This document shows positions 9,560 to 22,452 of a stretch of DNA of 64,000 nucleotides, one piece after another (position 1 is the first letter of the stretch; every line of letters begins with the position of its first letter). The stretch is from an uncultured Lactobacillus sp. (GTDB taxonomy: Bacteria > Bacillota > Bacilli > Lactobacillales > Lactobacillaceae), in the NCBI GenBank assembly GCA_905204935.1, contig CAJLBJ010000004.1:1-64000 (forward strand). Direction: 5' to 3'. Below the pieces are notes generated by a model, which saw nothing but the letters and a program-made list of their open reading frames with translations, had not been told where the DNA came from and did no database searches. The position numbers were made by a program, and so were the translations under genes.

Positions 9560-10258
9560 ATGAACCTACCTAAACATCAAATTGTCAAAAATGATTTGAA
9601 AAGTCGCATTACTTCGGGACAATTTTCAAGCGGTGACAAATTTTACAGTGAAGCCGAACTCGTTAAAATGTACAATGTTAGTTCTATTACTGTCATTCGG
9701 GCGGTGAAAGACTTAGTTAAAGAAGGATATTTAGTCCGTTATCAAGGTAAAGGGACGTTTGTTTCGCGTAAACGCGTCCAACGTCAAGTTAAATTTACCG
9801 ATAAGGAAATTTTTTCTACTAGTGAGGATTTTGTTAAAGTTCTTTCTATTACTCGTGAAAATGATCCGCAGATTCTTAAAAAAATGCATCTCACAGAAGC
9901 TGATTTTTATTATGTAATTGTGCGGTTACGAACTGCTAAAGACGTTCCTTATATTTATCATCATTCCTATATTCCAGAACGCTTTATCAAGTATCCACAA
10001 AAACTAGACTACTACAATTCAATCTATCATCGCTTCCGTAGCGATTTTAATATTAATTTAAACGACGAACCTTCGCATGAAATAAATCGGATTGTCATGC
10101 CACCAAAGGATGTCGTTTCGGCTTTACAATTAGAACAAGGACAACCTGCTGTCTTCCAAGAAAAAACAACTTGGTTAGCCAATGATAATAGTGTTGCTGA
10201 ATATATTATTACTTATAAGCGTTGGGAATTTTTCGAAATTGAAATTACCACAGATTAA
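9560..10258 (+). CDS. GntR/HutC-family transcriptional regulator of the bgaC-PTS operon
   Basis: The 232-residue protein has an N-terminal winged helix (SEAELVKMYNVSSITVIRAVKDLVKEGYLVRYQGKGTFV) followed by a UTRA effector domain with HHSYIPERF and a C-terminal YIITYKRWEFFEIEI. I chose ATG 9560 because AGGAGG lies eight bases upstream; an upstream in-frame ATG at 9410 would add 50 hydrophobic residues with no ribosome site. It is divergent from bgaC. By analogy with pneumococcal BguR or AgaR2 it probably represses the galactosamine operon and responds to a phosphorylated sugar. The UTRA ligand is not identifiable from sequence. Confidence 0.88.
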   Translation: MNLPKHQIVKNDLKSRITSGQFSSGDKFYSEAELVKMYNVSSITVIRAVKDLVKEGYLVRYQGKGTFVSRKRVQRQVKFTDKEIFSTSEDFVKVLSITRENDPQILKKMHLTEADFYYVIVRLRTAKDVPYIYHHSYIPERFIKYPQKLDYYNSIYHRFRSDFNINLNDEPSHEINRIVMPPKDVVSALQLEQGQPAVFQEKTTWLANDNSVAEYIITYKRWEFFEIEITTD

Positions 10259-10264
10259 TCTTGA

Positions 10265-10300
10265 CCTCACTTTATTTCAACGAATAAAGTGAGGTTTTTT
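10265..10300 (+). terminator. Terminator after gntR
   Basis: CCTCACTTTATT (10265-10276) pairs with AATAAAGTGAGG (10283-10294), followed by TTTTTT. It is the end of the gntR transcript. Confidence 0.85.
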
Positions 10301-10373
10301 AATTAAAAAAAGCCAGCAATCTTGATCATTCCACGCTTTTAGCAAATTATGGACGAGCAAGACAACTGCCTTT

Positions 10374-10410
10374 TCAAAAAAATAAACGCCCCTAACAAGT
10401 TAGGCGCGTT
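10374..10410 (-). terminator. Terminator of the rpsF-ssb-rpsR operon
   Basis: On the minus strand AACGCGCCTAAC pairs with GTTAGGGGCGTT across a short TT loop, followed by a T-rich tract (10374-10384). It is just downstream of the rpsR stop codon. Nothing else was recognised in 10301-10373. Confidence 0.85.
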
Positions 10411-10420
10411 TATATACATT

Positions 10421-10657
10421 TTAATCTTCAGCAACGAATGGTAACAAGCCCATGATACGTGCACGCTTGATTGCAACAGTAATCTTACGTTGGTTCTTAG
10501 CACTTGTACCAGTTACACGACGAGGTAAAATCTTACCACGTTCGGAGATAAAACGTTTCAATAAATCTGTGTCTTTGTAATCGATGTATTCGATATGGTT
10601 AGCCGCGATAAAGTCAACTTTACGACGACGACGGCTACCTCTACGTTGTTGAGCCAT
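10421..10657 (-). CDS. rpsR: 30S ribosomal protein bS18
   Basis: The 78-residue basic protein [16 protein letters not shown]... contains the bS18 core [25 protein letters not shown] and ends in the conserved [12 protein letters not shown] tail. Length is typical. It binds with bS6 on the 30S platform. It is the last gene of the rpsF-ssb-rpsR operon, 18 bases after ssb, with a GGAGGG ribosome site. The conserved position near gyrA anchors the region to the origin of replication. Confidence 0.98.
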   Translation of the reverse strand: MAQQRRGSRRRRKVDFIAANHIEYIDYKDTDLLKRFISERGKILPRRVTGTSAKNQRKITVAIKRARIMGLLPFVAED

Positions 10658-10675
10658 GTAAATTCCCTCCTCGAA

Positions 10676-11212
10676 TTAGAATGGTAAATCGTCATCTGAG
10701 ATGTCGATTTTTTGCCCATTATCGGTAAATGGATCTGGCGTATTGCCCATAGCTGGACTTTCTGTACCAAAGTTTGGTGTGTCCACTGATCCTGCACCGT
10801 ATGGATTTTGCATCTGTGCGTCAGGCATTGGATTTGCATTAAAGCCTGCGCTTGGAGCGGAAGGATGTTGTTGCCGATATTGTTCTGATTGTGAACGTGA
10901 TTCAAGCAATGAGAAATTATCAACTACAATCTCGGTAACATATACACGTTGTCCTTGTTGATTATCATATGAGCGTGTTTGAATACGACCTTCGATTCCG
11001 ACTAATGAACCTTTATGGGTAAAATTAGCGAAATTTTCTGCCGGCTTACGCCAAATCACACAATTAATGAAATCAGCCTCACGTTCACCTTGTTGATTCG
11101 TAAACTGACGGTTTACAGCTAGTGTAAAACTAGCCACTGCTGAACCTGATGAGGTGTAACGTAATTCGGGATCTCTTGTTAATCTACCGATCAAGATAGC
11201 TTTATTAATCAT
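10676..11212 (-). CDS. ssb: Single-stranded DNA-binding protein
   Basis: The 178-residue protein has the OB-fold N-terminal domain ([35 protein letters not shown], with [22 protein letters not shown]), a flexible Gln/Pro/Asn-rich linker and the conserved acidic tip ISDDDLPF. The tip docks replication and repair partners. It sits between rpsF and rpsR as in most Firmicutes. GGAGG precedes ATG 11212. All expected parts are intact. Confidence 0.98.
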   Translation of the reverse strand: MINKAILIGRLTRDPELRYTSSGSAVASFTLAVNRQFTNQQGEREADFINCVIWRKPAENFANFTHKGSLVGIEGRIQTRSYDNQQGQRVYVTEIVVDNFSLLESRSQSEQYRQQHPSAPSAGFNANPMPDAQMQNPYGAGSVDTPNFGTESPAMGNTPDPFTDNGQKIDISDDDLPF

Positions 11213-11241
11213 TTCCGCTCCTCCTTTGTTTTTTCTAAAAA

Positions 11242-11532
11242 TTAAGCTTCACGTTTTACGATCATGTGACGCAAAATGCCGTCATTGATCTTTGCAAGAC
11301 GATCAAATTCGTTGATTGCATCCGCGTTTGTAGCCTTAACGTTTACGATATGGTATACACCTTCTGTGAAACCACCGATTTCGTAAGCAAAACGACGCTT
11401 GGACCAATCCTTAGAATCTACAACTTCAGCACCATCATTTTTCAAAATATTGTCGAAACGTTCTACTAATTCGTTTTTAGCAGCTTCGTCAAGAGCTGGG
11501 CTGATAATATAAGTAATTTCGTAGTTTGTCAT
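11242..11532 (-). CDS. rpsF: 30S ribosomal protein bS6
   Basis: The 96-residue bS6 protein begins [19 protein letters not shown] and contains the [20 protein letters not shown] core and [13 protein letters not shown] near the end, as in the family. It pairs with bS18 in the 30S subunit. It is the first gene of the operon, with GGAGG before ATG 11532. A hairpin lies just upstream of the ribosome site and could be an autoregulatory target of the bS6:bS18 complex. Confidence 0.98.
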   Translation of the reverse strand: MTNYEITYIISPALDEAAKNELVERFDNILKNDGAEVVDSKDWSKRRFAYEIGGFTEGVYHIVNVKATNADAINEFDRLAKINDGILRHMIVKREA

Positions 11533-11560
11533 GCTGTTTGCACCTCCTTATGGACTATTG

Positions 11561-11658
11561 GTTCCCCACTCCCATCGATGGGGAACAAGGATTACGTAAG
11601 TACCCACAGCTGGATACCCACAGATTAAAATTATATCACTTCATTTGGTAGATTGCAA
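11561..11658 (-). promoter_or_regulatory. rpsF promoter and structured leader
   Basis: The minus strand carries TTGCAA (11653-11658), 17 bases and TATAAT (11630-11635). The leader holds two copies of the 9-mer complementary to TACCCACAG (11601-11609, 11615-11623). It also has a strong hairpin in which GTTCCCC (11561-11567) pairs with GGGGAAC (11580-11586), placed just before the ribosome site. Leaders bound by bS6:bS18 are known in this operon; that this one acts so is inference. Confidence 0.6.
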
Positions 11659-11663
11659 TAAGA

Positions 11664-11709
11664 AATCCCGCATTACGTTACGTTATTAAATACGTAATGT
11701 AGCGGGATT
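11664..11709 (-). terminator. Hairpin downstream of gyrA
   Basis: AATCCCGC (11664-11671) and ATTACGT (11672-11678) pair with ACGTAAT (11692-11698) and GCGGGATT (11702-11709) with a three-base bulge. The minus-strand T tract after it is weak (TTCTTATT). It probably ends the gyrA transcript before the rpsF promoter. Confidence 0.6.
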
Positions 11710-11728
11710 ATTTTTTTATTTTATAATT

Positions 11729-14170
11729 TTATTCATTTTCTTCTTCAGGATCAACCTTGGCCATCGTTGAAACAAATGCATCTTCTTCAAGATTAATCAA
11801 ATGAACACCTAGTGTTGCTCGACCCGTTTGCGAAACACCAGCAACATTGAAACGAATCAAGACACCCTTGTTGGTAATAACCATAATGTCTTCATCGCCA
11901 TTAACCGTTGTTAAACCAGCTAATGCACCATTTTTCGCAGTAATATTAGAAGTTTTAACCCCTTTTCCACCACGACCTTTAATCGGATATTCACTAGCTA
12001 AAGTTTGCTTGCCATAACCTTTTTCAGAAATTACCAAGACTTTACTATCGGGTTCTAAAACATCGGCACCAACTACATAATCATCAGTCCGTAAGGTAAT
12101 GCCTCGAACACCAGAGGCAGCACGTCCCATCGTTCTAACCGTTGTTTCGGCAAATGATACCGCATAGCCACCGTGTGTACCGATAATGATATTTTTATTT
12201 CCATCGGTGATAGAAACCTTAATCAATTCATCACCTTCACGTAAGGTCAAAGCTTTCAAGCCGTTTTTGCGAATATTGGCAAATTCCGCTACCGCAGTCC
12301 GTTTTACTACCCCGTTACGTGTTGTAAAGAAGAGATATTGTTCTTTATCCTTGGCATTATTGGTATTTAAGACCGTTGCAATCTTTTCACCTTGTTCAAG
12401 GTTCAATAAATTAATCACAGGAATTCCTTTAGCTGTGCGCCCATATTCAGGAATTTCATAGCCTTTCATACTAAAGACCTTACCAGTTGTAGTAAAGAAC
12501 ATTAATTCATCGTGTGTTGAAGTAGATAAAAGATGTTCGATAAAGTCATCATCATGAACACCCATACCTTGTACTCCGCGACCACCACGTTTTTGAGCTT
12601 TAAAGTCACTAGTTGGTAATCGCTTAATGTAGCCATTATGTGTTAAAGCAACTACTACAGATTCTTCTTCAATCAAATCTTCGTCTTCAATATTAGTTAC
12701 TTCTCCAACCATTAACTCTGTGCGGCGCTCATCACCATATTTTTCTTGAATTTCCAAGAGCTCTTGGTAAATAATTTCATGCACACGTTGTGGTTTAGCC
12801 AAAATATCTTCATAATCGGCAATCGCTTCAATTGTCTTTTGATATTCACTTTCGACTTTTTCGCGTTCCAATCCTGTCAAACGTACCAAACGCATATCTA
12901 AAATAGCTTGTGCTTGCTTATCGCTTAAGTGATATTCACTCATCAAACGATCTTTAGCCACATCACCACTTGGAGATTTACGAATGATTTCGATAATCGC
13001 TTCAATATGATCTAAAGCAATCCGTAAACCTTCTAAAATATGTGCACGTGCCTTAGCTTTACGCAATTCAAATTCGGTACGGCGTCTGATCACCGTTTCT
13101 TGGTGACTCAAATAATATTGCAAAATTTGTTTTAAGCTCAATACTTTTGGCGTACCATCGACAATTGCCAACATATTAAATCCAAACGAACTTTGCATTA
13201 ATGTTAATTTATATAAGTTATTCAAAACAACTGAAGCGCTGATATCACGTCTAATATCGATTGTAACGCGCATTCCTTCACGGTCTGATTCATCTTTAAT
13301 ATCAGTGATACCTTCAATCTTCTTTTCACGTGCTAATTCAGCAATTCGTTCAATCAAGCGTGCTTTATTAACCATGTATGGCAATTCATGAATTACAATT
13401 TGTTCACGTCCGCCCTTAGATTCTTCAATTTCAACCTTAGCACGTAGCGTCACTGTACCACGTCCAGTTTCATAAGCGCGTCTAATTCCTGATTTTCCCA
13501 TCACGATTCCACCAGTTGGAAAATCAGGGCCAGGGATTGCTTCCATCAAATCTGCGGTCGTAGCATCTGGATTATTCATCAAAATATGCAATGCAGAAAT
13601 AACTTCTGCCAAATTATGTGGCGGAATATTAGTTGTCATCCCAACCGCAATACCGGTTGCTCCGTTTACCAAAAGATTTGGGAAACGTGCCGGTAAAATC
13701 TTTGGTTCGCGTTCAGTACCATCATAGTTATCTTGAAAATCAATCGTATCTTTGTTGATGTCACGCAACATTTCAGTTGCAATCTTAGACATCCTAGCCT
13801 CGGTATAACGCATCGCAGCAGCACCGTCACCATCGACCGAGCCAAAGTTACCATGGCCATCAACTAACATGTAACGATAACTAAAATCTTGTGCCATACG
13901 GACCATCGATTCATAGATGGCTAAGTCCCCGTGTGGATGGAACTTACCCATGACTTCTCCGACAATACGAGCTGATTTTTTATATGGTTTGTCCGGTGTC
14001 ACGCCTAATTCATTCATTCCATATAAAATACGGCGATGAACCGGCTTTAATCCGTCACGCACATCAGGTAAGGCCCGCGCAACGATGACACTCATCGCGT
14101 AGTCCAAAAATGATGTCTGCATGACTTTGGACAAGTCAACGTCTTTAATTCGATTAGGTAACTCTACCAA
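11729..14170 (-). CDS. gyrA: DNA gyrase subunit A
   Basis: The 813-residue GyrA has the breakage-reunion domain with the catalytic tyrosine in [11 protein letters not shown], the DNA gate and the six-bladed C-terminal wrapping domain with a GyrA-box-like [10 protein letters not shown] near residue 530. Length is normal. It is 57 bases downstream of gyrB and probably co-transcribed. The quinolone-determining region reads [11 protein letters not shown], with leucine at residue 83 (codon TTA, 13922-13924). Most bacteria have serine there. The frame is otherwise intact, so the gene is functional. Confidence 0.98.
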   Translation of the reverse strand: MVELPNRIKDVDLSKVMQTSFLDYAMSVIVARALPDVRDGLKPVHRRILYGMNELGVTPDKPYKKSARIVGEVMGKFHPHGDLAIYESMVRMAQDFSYRYMLVDGHGNFGSVDGDGAAAMRYTEARMSKIATEMLRDINKDTIDFQDNYDGTEREPKILPARFPNLLVNGATGIAVGMTTNIPPHNLAEVISALHILMNNPDATTADLMEAIPGPDFPTGGIVMGKSGIRRAYETGRGTVTLRAKVEIEESKGGREQIVIHELPYMVNKARLIERIAELAREKKIEGITDIKDESDREGMRVTIDIRRDISASVVLNNLYKLTLMQSSFGFNMLAIVDGTPKVLSLKQILQYYLSHQETVIRRRTEFELRKAKARAHILEGLRIALDHIEAIIEIIRKSPSGDVAKDRLMSEYHLSDKQAQAILDMRLVRLTGLEREKVESEYQKTIEAIADYEDILAKPQRVHEIIYQELLEIQEKYGDERRTELMVGEVTNIEDEDLIEEESVVVALTHNGYIKRLPTSDFKAQKRGGRGVQGMGVHDDDFIEHLLSTSTHDELMFFTTTGKVFSMKGYEIPEYGRTAKGIPVINLLNLEQGEKIATVLNTNNAKDKEQYLFFTTRNGVVKRTAVAEFANIRKNGLKALTLREGDELIKVSITDGNKNIIIGTHGGYAVSFAETTVRTMGRAASGVRGITLRTDDYVVGADVLEPDSKVLVISEKGYGKQTLASEYPIKGRGGKGVKTSNITAKNGALAGLTTVNGDEDIMVITNKGVLIRFNVAGVSQTGRATLGVHLINLEEDAFVSTMAKVDPEEENE

Positions 14171-14227
14171 AATCTTTGCCTCCCCTATCTATTTTTACTC
14201 ATACCGGTTATTTCCCGGGAAATACTA

Positions 14228-17342
<3,115 letters not shown>

Positions 17343-17343
17343 C

Positions 17344-17565
17344 TTATTTTCCGGCTTTCATAATGAAAGTTCCAAATTCTTGAATTTCTACGACATCGTC
17401 TGGATAAAGTTTACGGCCACGACGTTGATCTACTTGGCCATTTATCACAACTTGATAGTCCGCTAAAAAATATTTAGCCTGACCACCAGAAGAAATAATA
17501 TCTGCGATTTTCAAGAGTTGACCTAACGTAATGTAAGGCGTAGTTAAATAAATCGTTTTTTCCAA
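17344..17565 (-). CDS. yaaA: S4-domain protein YaaA (RNA-binding, RecF-linked)
   Basis: The 73-residue S4-like protein reads LEKTIYLTTPYITLGQLLK, then ISSGGQAKYFLADYQVVINGQ and RRGRKLYPDDVVEI, the family core. I chose the TTG at 17565: it has AAAGGA about ten bases upstream and gives the usual length, while the open frame upstream to 17634 lacks family similarity. The protein always lies between dnaN and recF in Firmicutes. Its cellular role is poorly defined beyond RNA binding by the S4 fold. Confidence 0.9.
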   Translation of the reverse strand: MEKTIYLTTPYITLGQLLKIADIISSGGQAKYFLADYQVVINGQVDQRRGRKLYPDDVVEIQEFGTFIMKAGK

Positions 17566-17759
17566 AAGACTTTTTCCTTTCTCTAACCCAATATGATACC
17601 TCTTAATTATATCCTTTTTTCGAGACAAAAACAATTTTATTCGCGTTTTTAGCCTATTTAAGCGATGTTAGATTCTTTTAGACTTAATATACTTTTTAAA
17701 GCTTATTACGCTTAAATCAAAATCTATCGGTCAAAAATTCGATTTCATACTTTTACAAA

Positions 17760-17784
17760 CAAAAAAACCCTGTTAAAAACAAGG
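17760..17784 (-). terminator. Terminator after dnaN
   Basis: On the minus strand CCTTGTT pairs with AACAGGG, followed by TTTTTTT (17760-17767 complement). It separates dnaN from yaaA-recF. The rest of the 190-base gap up to yaaA shows no gene. Confidence 0.75.
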
Positions 17785-17825
17785 CTTTTTGTTTTGGAAT
17801 TAATTTTTAAATGTTACTAGCTATT

Positions 17826-18965
17826 TTAAGCCGTCCGTACTGGTGTAATCAATTGTAACATAGTGGTGTCACCTTCGCTAGGTAACACGACAAACGGACG
17901 AAGTGGTTGCGTCATTTCAAGCTTGATTTGGCTTTGACCAAATGAACGCAAGGCATCTTTCATGTAATCTGGGTTAAATGAAATTTGGATTCCTTCACCA
18001 GTCAAACTATTGAAACTTAATCTTTCTTCAACATTTCCTACTTCAGGCGAATTTCCAGATAAGATCGCACTTTGATTTGCTGTATCTAATGTCAATTTAA
18101 CGATATTGTTACGCCCTTCATGCGATAACAATGAGGCACGTTCAATCGCACGTAGGAATTCAGCTGAATTAAACTCAATTTGTGTTGAACTATTTTGTGG
18201 AATCAAGCGATCTGTTTCTGGATAATTTCCTTCCAACAAACGTGAGTAAAAGTATGTTTGCCCCAAGATGAAAAGTACTTGATTTTCAGAAATTTGGACA
18301 TTAACTTGTCCTGGATAATCGCTTAACATTTTTGCTAATTCATTCATTGATTTTCCTGGGATTGTCAAATTATAATCAATTGCTTGATCAACTTGTAAGG
18401 CTAATTGACGGCGACTTAAACGATGTGAGTCGGTGGCAACTGCTACTAGTTGATCGGATTTTAAAGTCAAATGAATTCCCGTTAAGATGGGACGATTTTC
18501 TTGATTTGAAACAGAAATAATTGTTTGTTCAATCACACGTTTTAAAATGTCTGCTTCTAAATTGATTTGTGTTTTAATTTCAATTTCTGGTAAATGTGGG
18601 TATTCGTTTGGATCAAGACCATTGATTGTAAAAGCTGCTTGTCCTGAAGTAATTGTTACTTGATATTTAGCATCAATGTTAATATTAACTTCATTTTCAG
18701 GCAAACGTTTGATGATATCAACAAACATTCTAGCTGGAACAACAATACTTCCTGTTTCTAAAACACTTAATCCAGCTTCTTCATCATTTTCAGCTAAGGT
18801 TGTTTCAATTGAAATATCACCATTGCTTGCTGTTAATTTCAATTCTTCATTTGTTAAATCTAATTTGATTCCGTTTAAAATATCTAAGGCAGTTTTGGCA
18901 GAGATTGCACGGGTAACTGTATTTAAATATTTAATAAATGGATTTCGTTGAATCGAAAATTTCAT
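17826..18965 (-). CDS. dnaN: DNA polymerase III beta subunit (sliding clamp)
   Basis: The 379-residue clamp protein starts MKFSIQRNPFIKYLNTVTRAIS and ends with the conserved LRPFVVLPSEGDTTMLQLITPVRT segment, covering the three clamp domains. I chose ATG 18965 because GGAGG lies five bases before it; the TTG twelve bases upstream overlaps the ribosome site. It lies between dnaA and yaaA as in nearly all Firmicutes. It is separated from dnaA by 145 bases that hold DnaA boxes. Confidence 0.98.
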   Translation of the reverse strand: MKFSIQRNPFIKYLNTVTRAISAKTALDILNGIKLDLTNEELKLTASNGDISIETTLAENDEEAGLSVLETGSIVVPARMFVDIIKRLPENEVNINIDAKYQVTITSGQAAFTINGLDPNEYPHLPEIEIKTQINLEADILKRVIEQTIISVSNQENRPILTGIHLTLKSDQLVAVATDSHRLSRRQLALQVDQAIDYNLTIPGKSMNELAKMLSDYPGQVNVQISENQVLFILGQTYFYSRLLEGNYPETDRLIPQNSSTQIEFNSAEFLRAIERASLLSHEGRNNIVKLTLDTANQSAILSGNSPEVGNVEERLSFNSLTGEGIQISFNPDYMKDALRSFGQSQIKLEMTQPLRPFVVLPSEGDTTMLQLITPVRTA

Positions 18966-18977
18966 GTGAACCTCCAA

Positions 18978-19110
18978 TATATTATTATTATTATTTTTTT
19001 AGTAATAGTAGTAGGACATGTGATTGTTGTGGATAACTAAAAAATAGCACAATTTTATTGGTTATAAACATGTGGATAAAGTTGTGTATTAAATTTTCAG
19101 TTTTCCACAA
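18978..19110 (-). other. DnaA-box cluster between dnaA and dnaN (second part of a bipartite origin)
   Basis: TGTGGATAA occurs at 19028-19036 and 19071-19079, and TTTTCCACA at 19101-19109. These match the DnaA box (TTATCCACA) or differ by one base. Together with the larger cluster upstream of dnaA this resembles the bipartite origins of Firmicutes. An ATT-repeat tract lies at 18980-18999. Confidence 0.7.
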
Positions 19111-20457
19111 CTAACCTTTGATTTCTGATTTGAGTATGGCGATTTCTGTTTGTAATTTTTGATCGCTCATCAAAGATTCTTCAATTTTTTCGCAAGCATG
19201 AATCACGGTGGTGTGATCTTTACCACCAAATTCTTGTCCGATTCGAGGTAAAGAAGCATCAGTAAGCTGACGTGATAAATACATTGCAATTTGCCGCGGC
19301 ATTACGATAGACTTAACACGTTTTTTACCTTTCAGTTCGGAAACCGTTACTTGATAATATTTAGAAACTTTTGCTTGAATCAAAGGAATTGTAATTTCTG
19401 GTGTTCCATCATGAAGTTTGAGGTTTTTCAAGGCTTCAGCAACTAAATCAGTTGTGATAGGACGTCCATTTGTTGTAGCAAATGCCTGAACTCGCATTAA
19501 GGCTCCTTCCAATTCACGAATATTAGAATCGATTTGACCGGCGATATAGCTTAAGGCTTCATCTGGAATTGCGAGATGTTCAGTTTCAGCTTTATTACGT
19601 AAAATAGCAATTCTTGTTTCAAAATCAGGTGGGGTAATATCAACAGATAAGCCCCCTTTAAATCTAGAAACAAGGCGTTCTTCTAGTTTAGGAATTTCGT
19701 TAGGTAAACGATCAGATGATAGCACAATTTGTTTTTTTTCATTATGCAAAGCATTAAAAGTATGGAAAAACTCTTCTTGGGTACCGACTTTTTCTGCAAA
19801 AAATTGGATATCATCAACTAAAAGCAAATCGACATTACGATATTCTTGGCGAAATTCTTCTTGGCGTTTGTTTTGAATAGAATTGATAAAATCGTTGGCA
19901 AAAGATTCGCTTGTAACATATTTGACTTTAGCATTGGGATTATTGGCTAACATCTGATGACCAATAGCATGCATCAAATGCGTTTTTCCAAGTCCAACAC
20001 CACCATAAAAGAATAATGGATTATACCCACCAGATGGGCCGCCTGGTTCTTCGGCAACTGCTAAAGCGGCTGCGTGAGCCATTTGATTACCTTTACCAAC
20101 AATAAATGTATCAAAAGTAAACTTTTCGTTGAGCTGCGAATTTTGCATGAAATTTTTTTGTGTTATTGCCGGAGCCGGCTTGGTTTCTGGTATCGCTAAT
20201 GGATTAGCTTGTTCAGGCGTTTTTACCAAGACCGTAATGTCGGCATTTGATTCGGCCTTTAAAATTTCGCTAATTTTAGGTGCGATATTTTGAGTCCAGT
20301 AATCACGATGCAAAACTGAAGGCACCTCAATAACTAAGGTGTTGTCAGTAAATTGAATGGGTTTAGCGGTAGCAATCCAAGTCTTATAGGTGATTGTGGC
20401 GAAAGATTCTTCAAACTTATTGCAAAGAAATTGCCATAAAGTTGCAAGATCTAGCAC
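19111..20457 (-). CDS. dnaA: Chromosomal replication initiator DnaA
   Basis: The 448-residue DnaA has domain I (LWQFLCNKFEESFATITYKTWI), a short linker, the AAA+ domain with Walker A YGGVGLGKTHLMHAIGH, Walker B LLVDDIQFF and sensor motifs, and domain IV with the box-binding signature IGQEFGGKDHTTVIHACEKI. The start is GTG at 20457, preceded by AAGGAGGG. Length is typical. It is the first gene left of oriC and is flanked on both sides by DnaA boxes, which implies autoregulation. Confidence 0.98.
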   Translation of the reverse strand: MLDLATLWQFLCNKFEESFATITYKTWIATAKPIQFTDNTLVIEVPSVLHRDYWTQNIAPKISEILKAESNADITVLVKTPEQANPLAIPETKPAPAITQKNFMQNSQLNEKFTFDTFIVGKGNQMAHAAALAVAEEPGGPSGGYNPLFFYGGVGLGKTHLMHAIGHQMLANNPNAKVKYVTSESFANDFINSIQNKRQEEFRQEYRNVDLLLVDDIQFFAEKVGTQEEFFHTFNALHNEKKQIVLSSDRLPNEIPKLEERLVSRFKGGLSVDITPPDFETRIAILRNKAETEHLAIPDEALSYIAGQIDSNIRELEGALMRVQAFATTNGRPITTDLVAEALKNLKLHDGTPEITIPLIQAKVSKYYQVTVSELKGKKRVKSIVMPRQIAMYLSRQLTDASLPRIGQEFGGKDHTTVIHACEKIEESLMSDQKLQTEIAILKSEIKG

Positions 20458-20850
20458 TGGACTTCCCTCCTTTTATTAAAATATACCTTTTTAATTGTAG
20501 CATTTAATTAAATAGTTTTCCACAGATTTAAGAAAATAAAAAAAGAAAAACACAGCCTGTTAAAAACGTTATCCACATCCTGTTGATAAAACTGTGAAAA
20601 AGTCTGATCCCATCGCTTATCCACAAGCTGACTTTGAGATTTTTTTCTTGATTTAATGCATGTTTCACAAGTTTTCCACAAGAAGATAAACAAATGCACA
20701 CTTGATAATTAACAATATGTTAATTGTGAATTTATTTGCGCAAAAAGATGTGGAAATAAAAATTACCATCTACAAGGGTGTGCATAAAAAAAGCACGCTT
20801 GTGGATAAAATGCAAGGTTTTTTTGACAATAAGTCCTTTATTTTTAATGA
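20458..20850. other. Chromosomal replication origin region (oriC)
   Basis: The gene-free stretch between dnaA and rpmH holds DnaA boxes: TTATCCACA at 20569-20577 and 20617-20625, TTTTCCACA at 20516-20524 and 20672-20680, TGTGGATAA at 20800-20808 and a near match TGTGGAAAT at 20749-20757. The boxes are embedded in A/T-rich DNA, including A-rich runs at 20530-20550 and TTTTTTGACAATAAG near 20820 that could unwind. Gene orientation diverges here, supporting its use as the origin. Confidence 0.88.
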
Positions 20851-20883
20851 AAGATATGATAGGATAAAAAAGTAAGTCTGAAG

Positions 20884-20913
20884 TTGACAATCATTTTACT
20901 TTCATAGTAATAT
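20884..20913 (+). promoter_or_regulatory. rpmH-rnpA promoter
   Basis: TTGACA (20884-20889), 18 bases, TAATAT (20908-20913), about 40 bases before rpmH. The ribosome site GAGAGGGG precedes the rpmH start. Confidence 0.65.
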
Positions 20914-20953
20914 GTTAAGTAACATTGCAAATAAGAGAGGGGTGCAAACGCCG

Positions 20954-21088
20954 ATGAAGAGAACTTACCAACCAAAGAAACGCCATCGTCAACGCGTACA
21001 TGGTTTCCGTAAACGTATGAGTACAAGTAACGGTCGTAATGTGTTAGCACGTAGACGCCGTAAAGGTAGAAAAGTATTGTCTGCATAG
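20954..21088 (+). CDS. rpmH: 50S ribosomal protein bL34
   Basis: This 44-residue protein begins [18 protein letters not shown] and continues with [17 protein letters not shown] and a basic tail ending LSA, the unmistakable bL34 sequence. It lies in the large ribosomal subunit near the exit tunnel. It starts the plus-strand replichore right of oriC and is followed by a hairpin and rnpA, the standard order. Confidence 0.98.
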   Translation: MKRTYQPKKRHRQRVHGFRKRMSTSNGRNVLARRRRKGRKVLSA

Positions 21089-21115
21089 ATCACTGGACCG
21101 TCAGTGGTCTTTTTT
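21088..21115 (+). terminator. Terminator or attenuator between rpmH and rnpA
   Basis: GATCACTG (21088-21095) pairs with CAGTGGTC (21102-21109, one G-T pair), followed by TTTTTT. It probably lowers rnpA expression relative to rpmH. Confidence 0.75.
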
Positions 21116-21148
21116 GTTATGTAGCATGCAAAATTTTGGAGATGGATT

Positions 21149-21499
21149 ATGAGAAAGTCATACCGCGTCAAAAAAGAAGCGGAATTCCAAAGAGTCTTTA
21201 CCCAAGGCAAATCATGTGCTAACCGTCAGTTTGTGGTTTACATGATTGAAAAGCCCAACCAGCCCCATTTTCGTGTCGGCATTTCTGTCGGTAAAAAAAT
21301 TGGTAATGCGGTTCAGCGCAATTGGGTCAAACGTCGAATTCGCCAAAGTTTGACTGAATTAAAACCACAATTAAAACAAGATTGCGATTTTATCGTAATC
21401 GCTCGTCCTAGTGTCACTGACATGGCGATGACAGATATAAAAAAGCATTTATTGCATGTTTTAAAATTGGCACATGTTTTAGAAGAAGAAAATAATTAA
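21149..21499 (+). CDS. rnpA: Ribonuclease P protein component
   Basis: The 116-residue basic protein starts [22 protein letters not shown] and holds the RNase P protein signature with [23 protein letters not shown]. It binds the RnpB RNA to process tRNA 5' ends; rnpB itself is not in the window. GGAGATGG precedes ATG 21149. It is 25 bases from yidC in the same transcript. Confidence 0.98.
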   Translation: MRKSYRVKKEAEFQRVFTQGKSCANRQFVVYMIEKPNQPHFRVGISVGKKIGNAVQRNWVKRRIRQSLTELKPQLKQDCDFIVIARPSVTDMAMTDIKKHLLHVLKLAHVLEEENN

Positions 21500-21523
21500 T
21501 ATCAAAAAGTGAGGAAATAAGCA

Positions 21524-22357
21524 TTGAAAAGAGGGAAACGTTTTGCCGCTCTTCTAGCTGCTGTATCCTTGATGTTAGTTCTAGCCGGTTGTAGCACGGA
21601 ACCGATTGATGCCCAAAGTACAGGCTTTTGGGATCATTATATTGTTTGGAACTTTGTCAAGGCAATTCAAGCACTGAGCAACATCTTTGGCCATAATTAT
21701 GGTTGGGGGATTGTCGTTTTCACGATTATTGTTCGAATCGTGATTTTACCATTAATGATTTATCAGATGAACACATCGCGCAAGACGATGGAGTTGCAAC
21801 CACAAATCAAAGCGTTGCAACAAAAGTATTCTGCACGTGATACTGAAACAATGCGTAAATTACAAGCAGAAACACAAAAGCTTTATTCTAAAGCAGGTGT
21901 TCATCCGATGGCTTCGATGTTACCGTTAATTGTGCAAATGCCAATTATGATTGCCTTGTACCAAGCAATTTTCCGTTCAGAAACCTTGAAGGTCGGACAA
22001 TTCTTCTGGATGCAATTAGGCGATAAGGATCCGTATTATGTGATGCCGATTTTGGCGGCTATCTTTACGTATTTAACTTCTAAGTTGAGTATGATGGCAC
22101 AACCAGAATCAAATGCAATGATGACGGTGATGACATATGCCATGCCGGTATTTATCTTCTTTATCGGGTTAAACGTGCCTGCTGCGTTGTCTTTATACTG
22201 GATGATTACCAATGCCTTTTCTGTGGCTCAAACATGGTTTTTCAATAATCCATATAAGATTAACCGTGAGCGTGAAGAAAAGCAACGGGCTGAAAAACAA
22301 AAGCAACGTCAGCTTGAAAAAGCTAAGCGTAAAGCTTTGAAGAATAAGAAAAAATAA
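21524..22357 (+). CDS. yidC: Membrane protein insertase YidC (lipoprotein form, SpoIIIJ/YidC1 type)
   Basis: The 277-residue protein has a lipoprotein signal peptide with lipobox LAGC (Cys23) and five hydrophobic segments. Conserved parts include FTIIVRIVILPLMIYQMNTSRK, which contains the hydrophilic-groove arginine, and the PLIVQMPIMIALYQAIFRS segment. The C-terminus is very basic (KQKQRQLEKAKRKALKNKKK), which helps ribosome binding. The start is TTG 21524, preceded by GAGGAA. The usual downstream neighbours jag and mnmE are not adjacent; ackA follows, which marks a rearrangement. Confidence 0.96.
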   Translation: MKRGKRFAALLAAVSLMLVLAGCSTEPIDAQSTGFWDHYIVWNFVKAIQALSNIFGHNYGWGIVVFTIIVRIVILPLMIYQMNTSRKTMELQPQIKALQQKYSARDTETMRKLQAETQKLYSKAGVHPMASMLPLIVQMPIMIALYQAIFRSETLKVGQFFWMQLGDKDPYYVMPILAAIFTYLTSKLSMMAQPESNAMMTVMTYAMPVFIFFIGLNVPAALSLYWMITNAFSVAQTWFFNNPYKINREREEKQRAEKQKQRQLEKAKRKALKNKKK

Positions 22358-22408
22358 TACAAACGAAAAGCTTACAGAGAATGTTTCTGTGTTATAGCAA
22401 ATTATTTA

Positions 22409-22452
22409 AAAGCAGCAAAGCTAGTGTGATGAACTGGCAATGTTGCTTTTTT
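22409..22452 (+). terminator. Terminator of the rpmH-rnpA-yidC transcript
   Basis: AAAGCAGCA (22409-22417) pairs with TGTTGCTTT (22441-22449, one G-T pair) with further inner pairing, followed by a T run. Confidence 0.75.
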
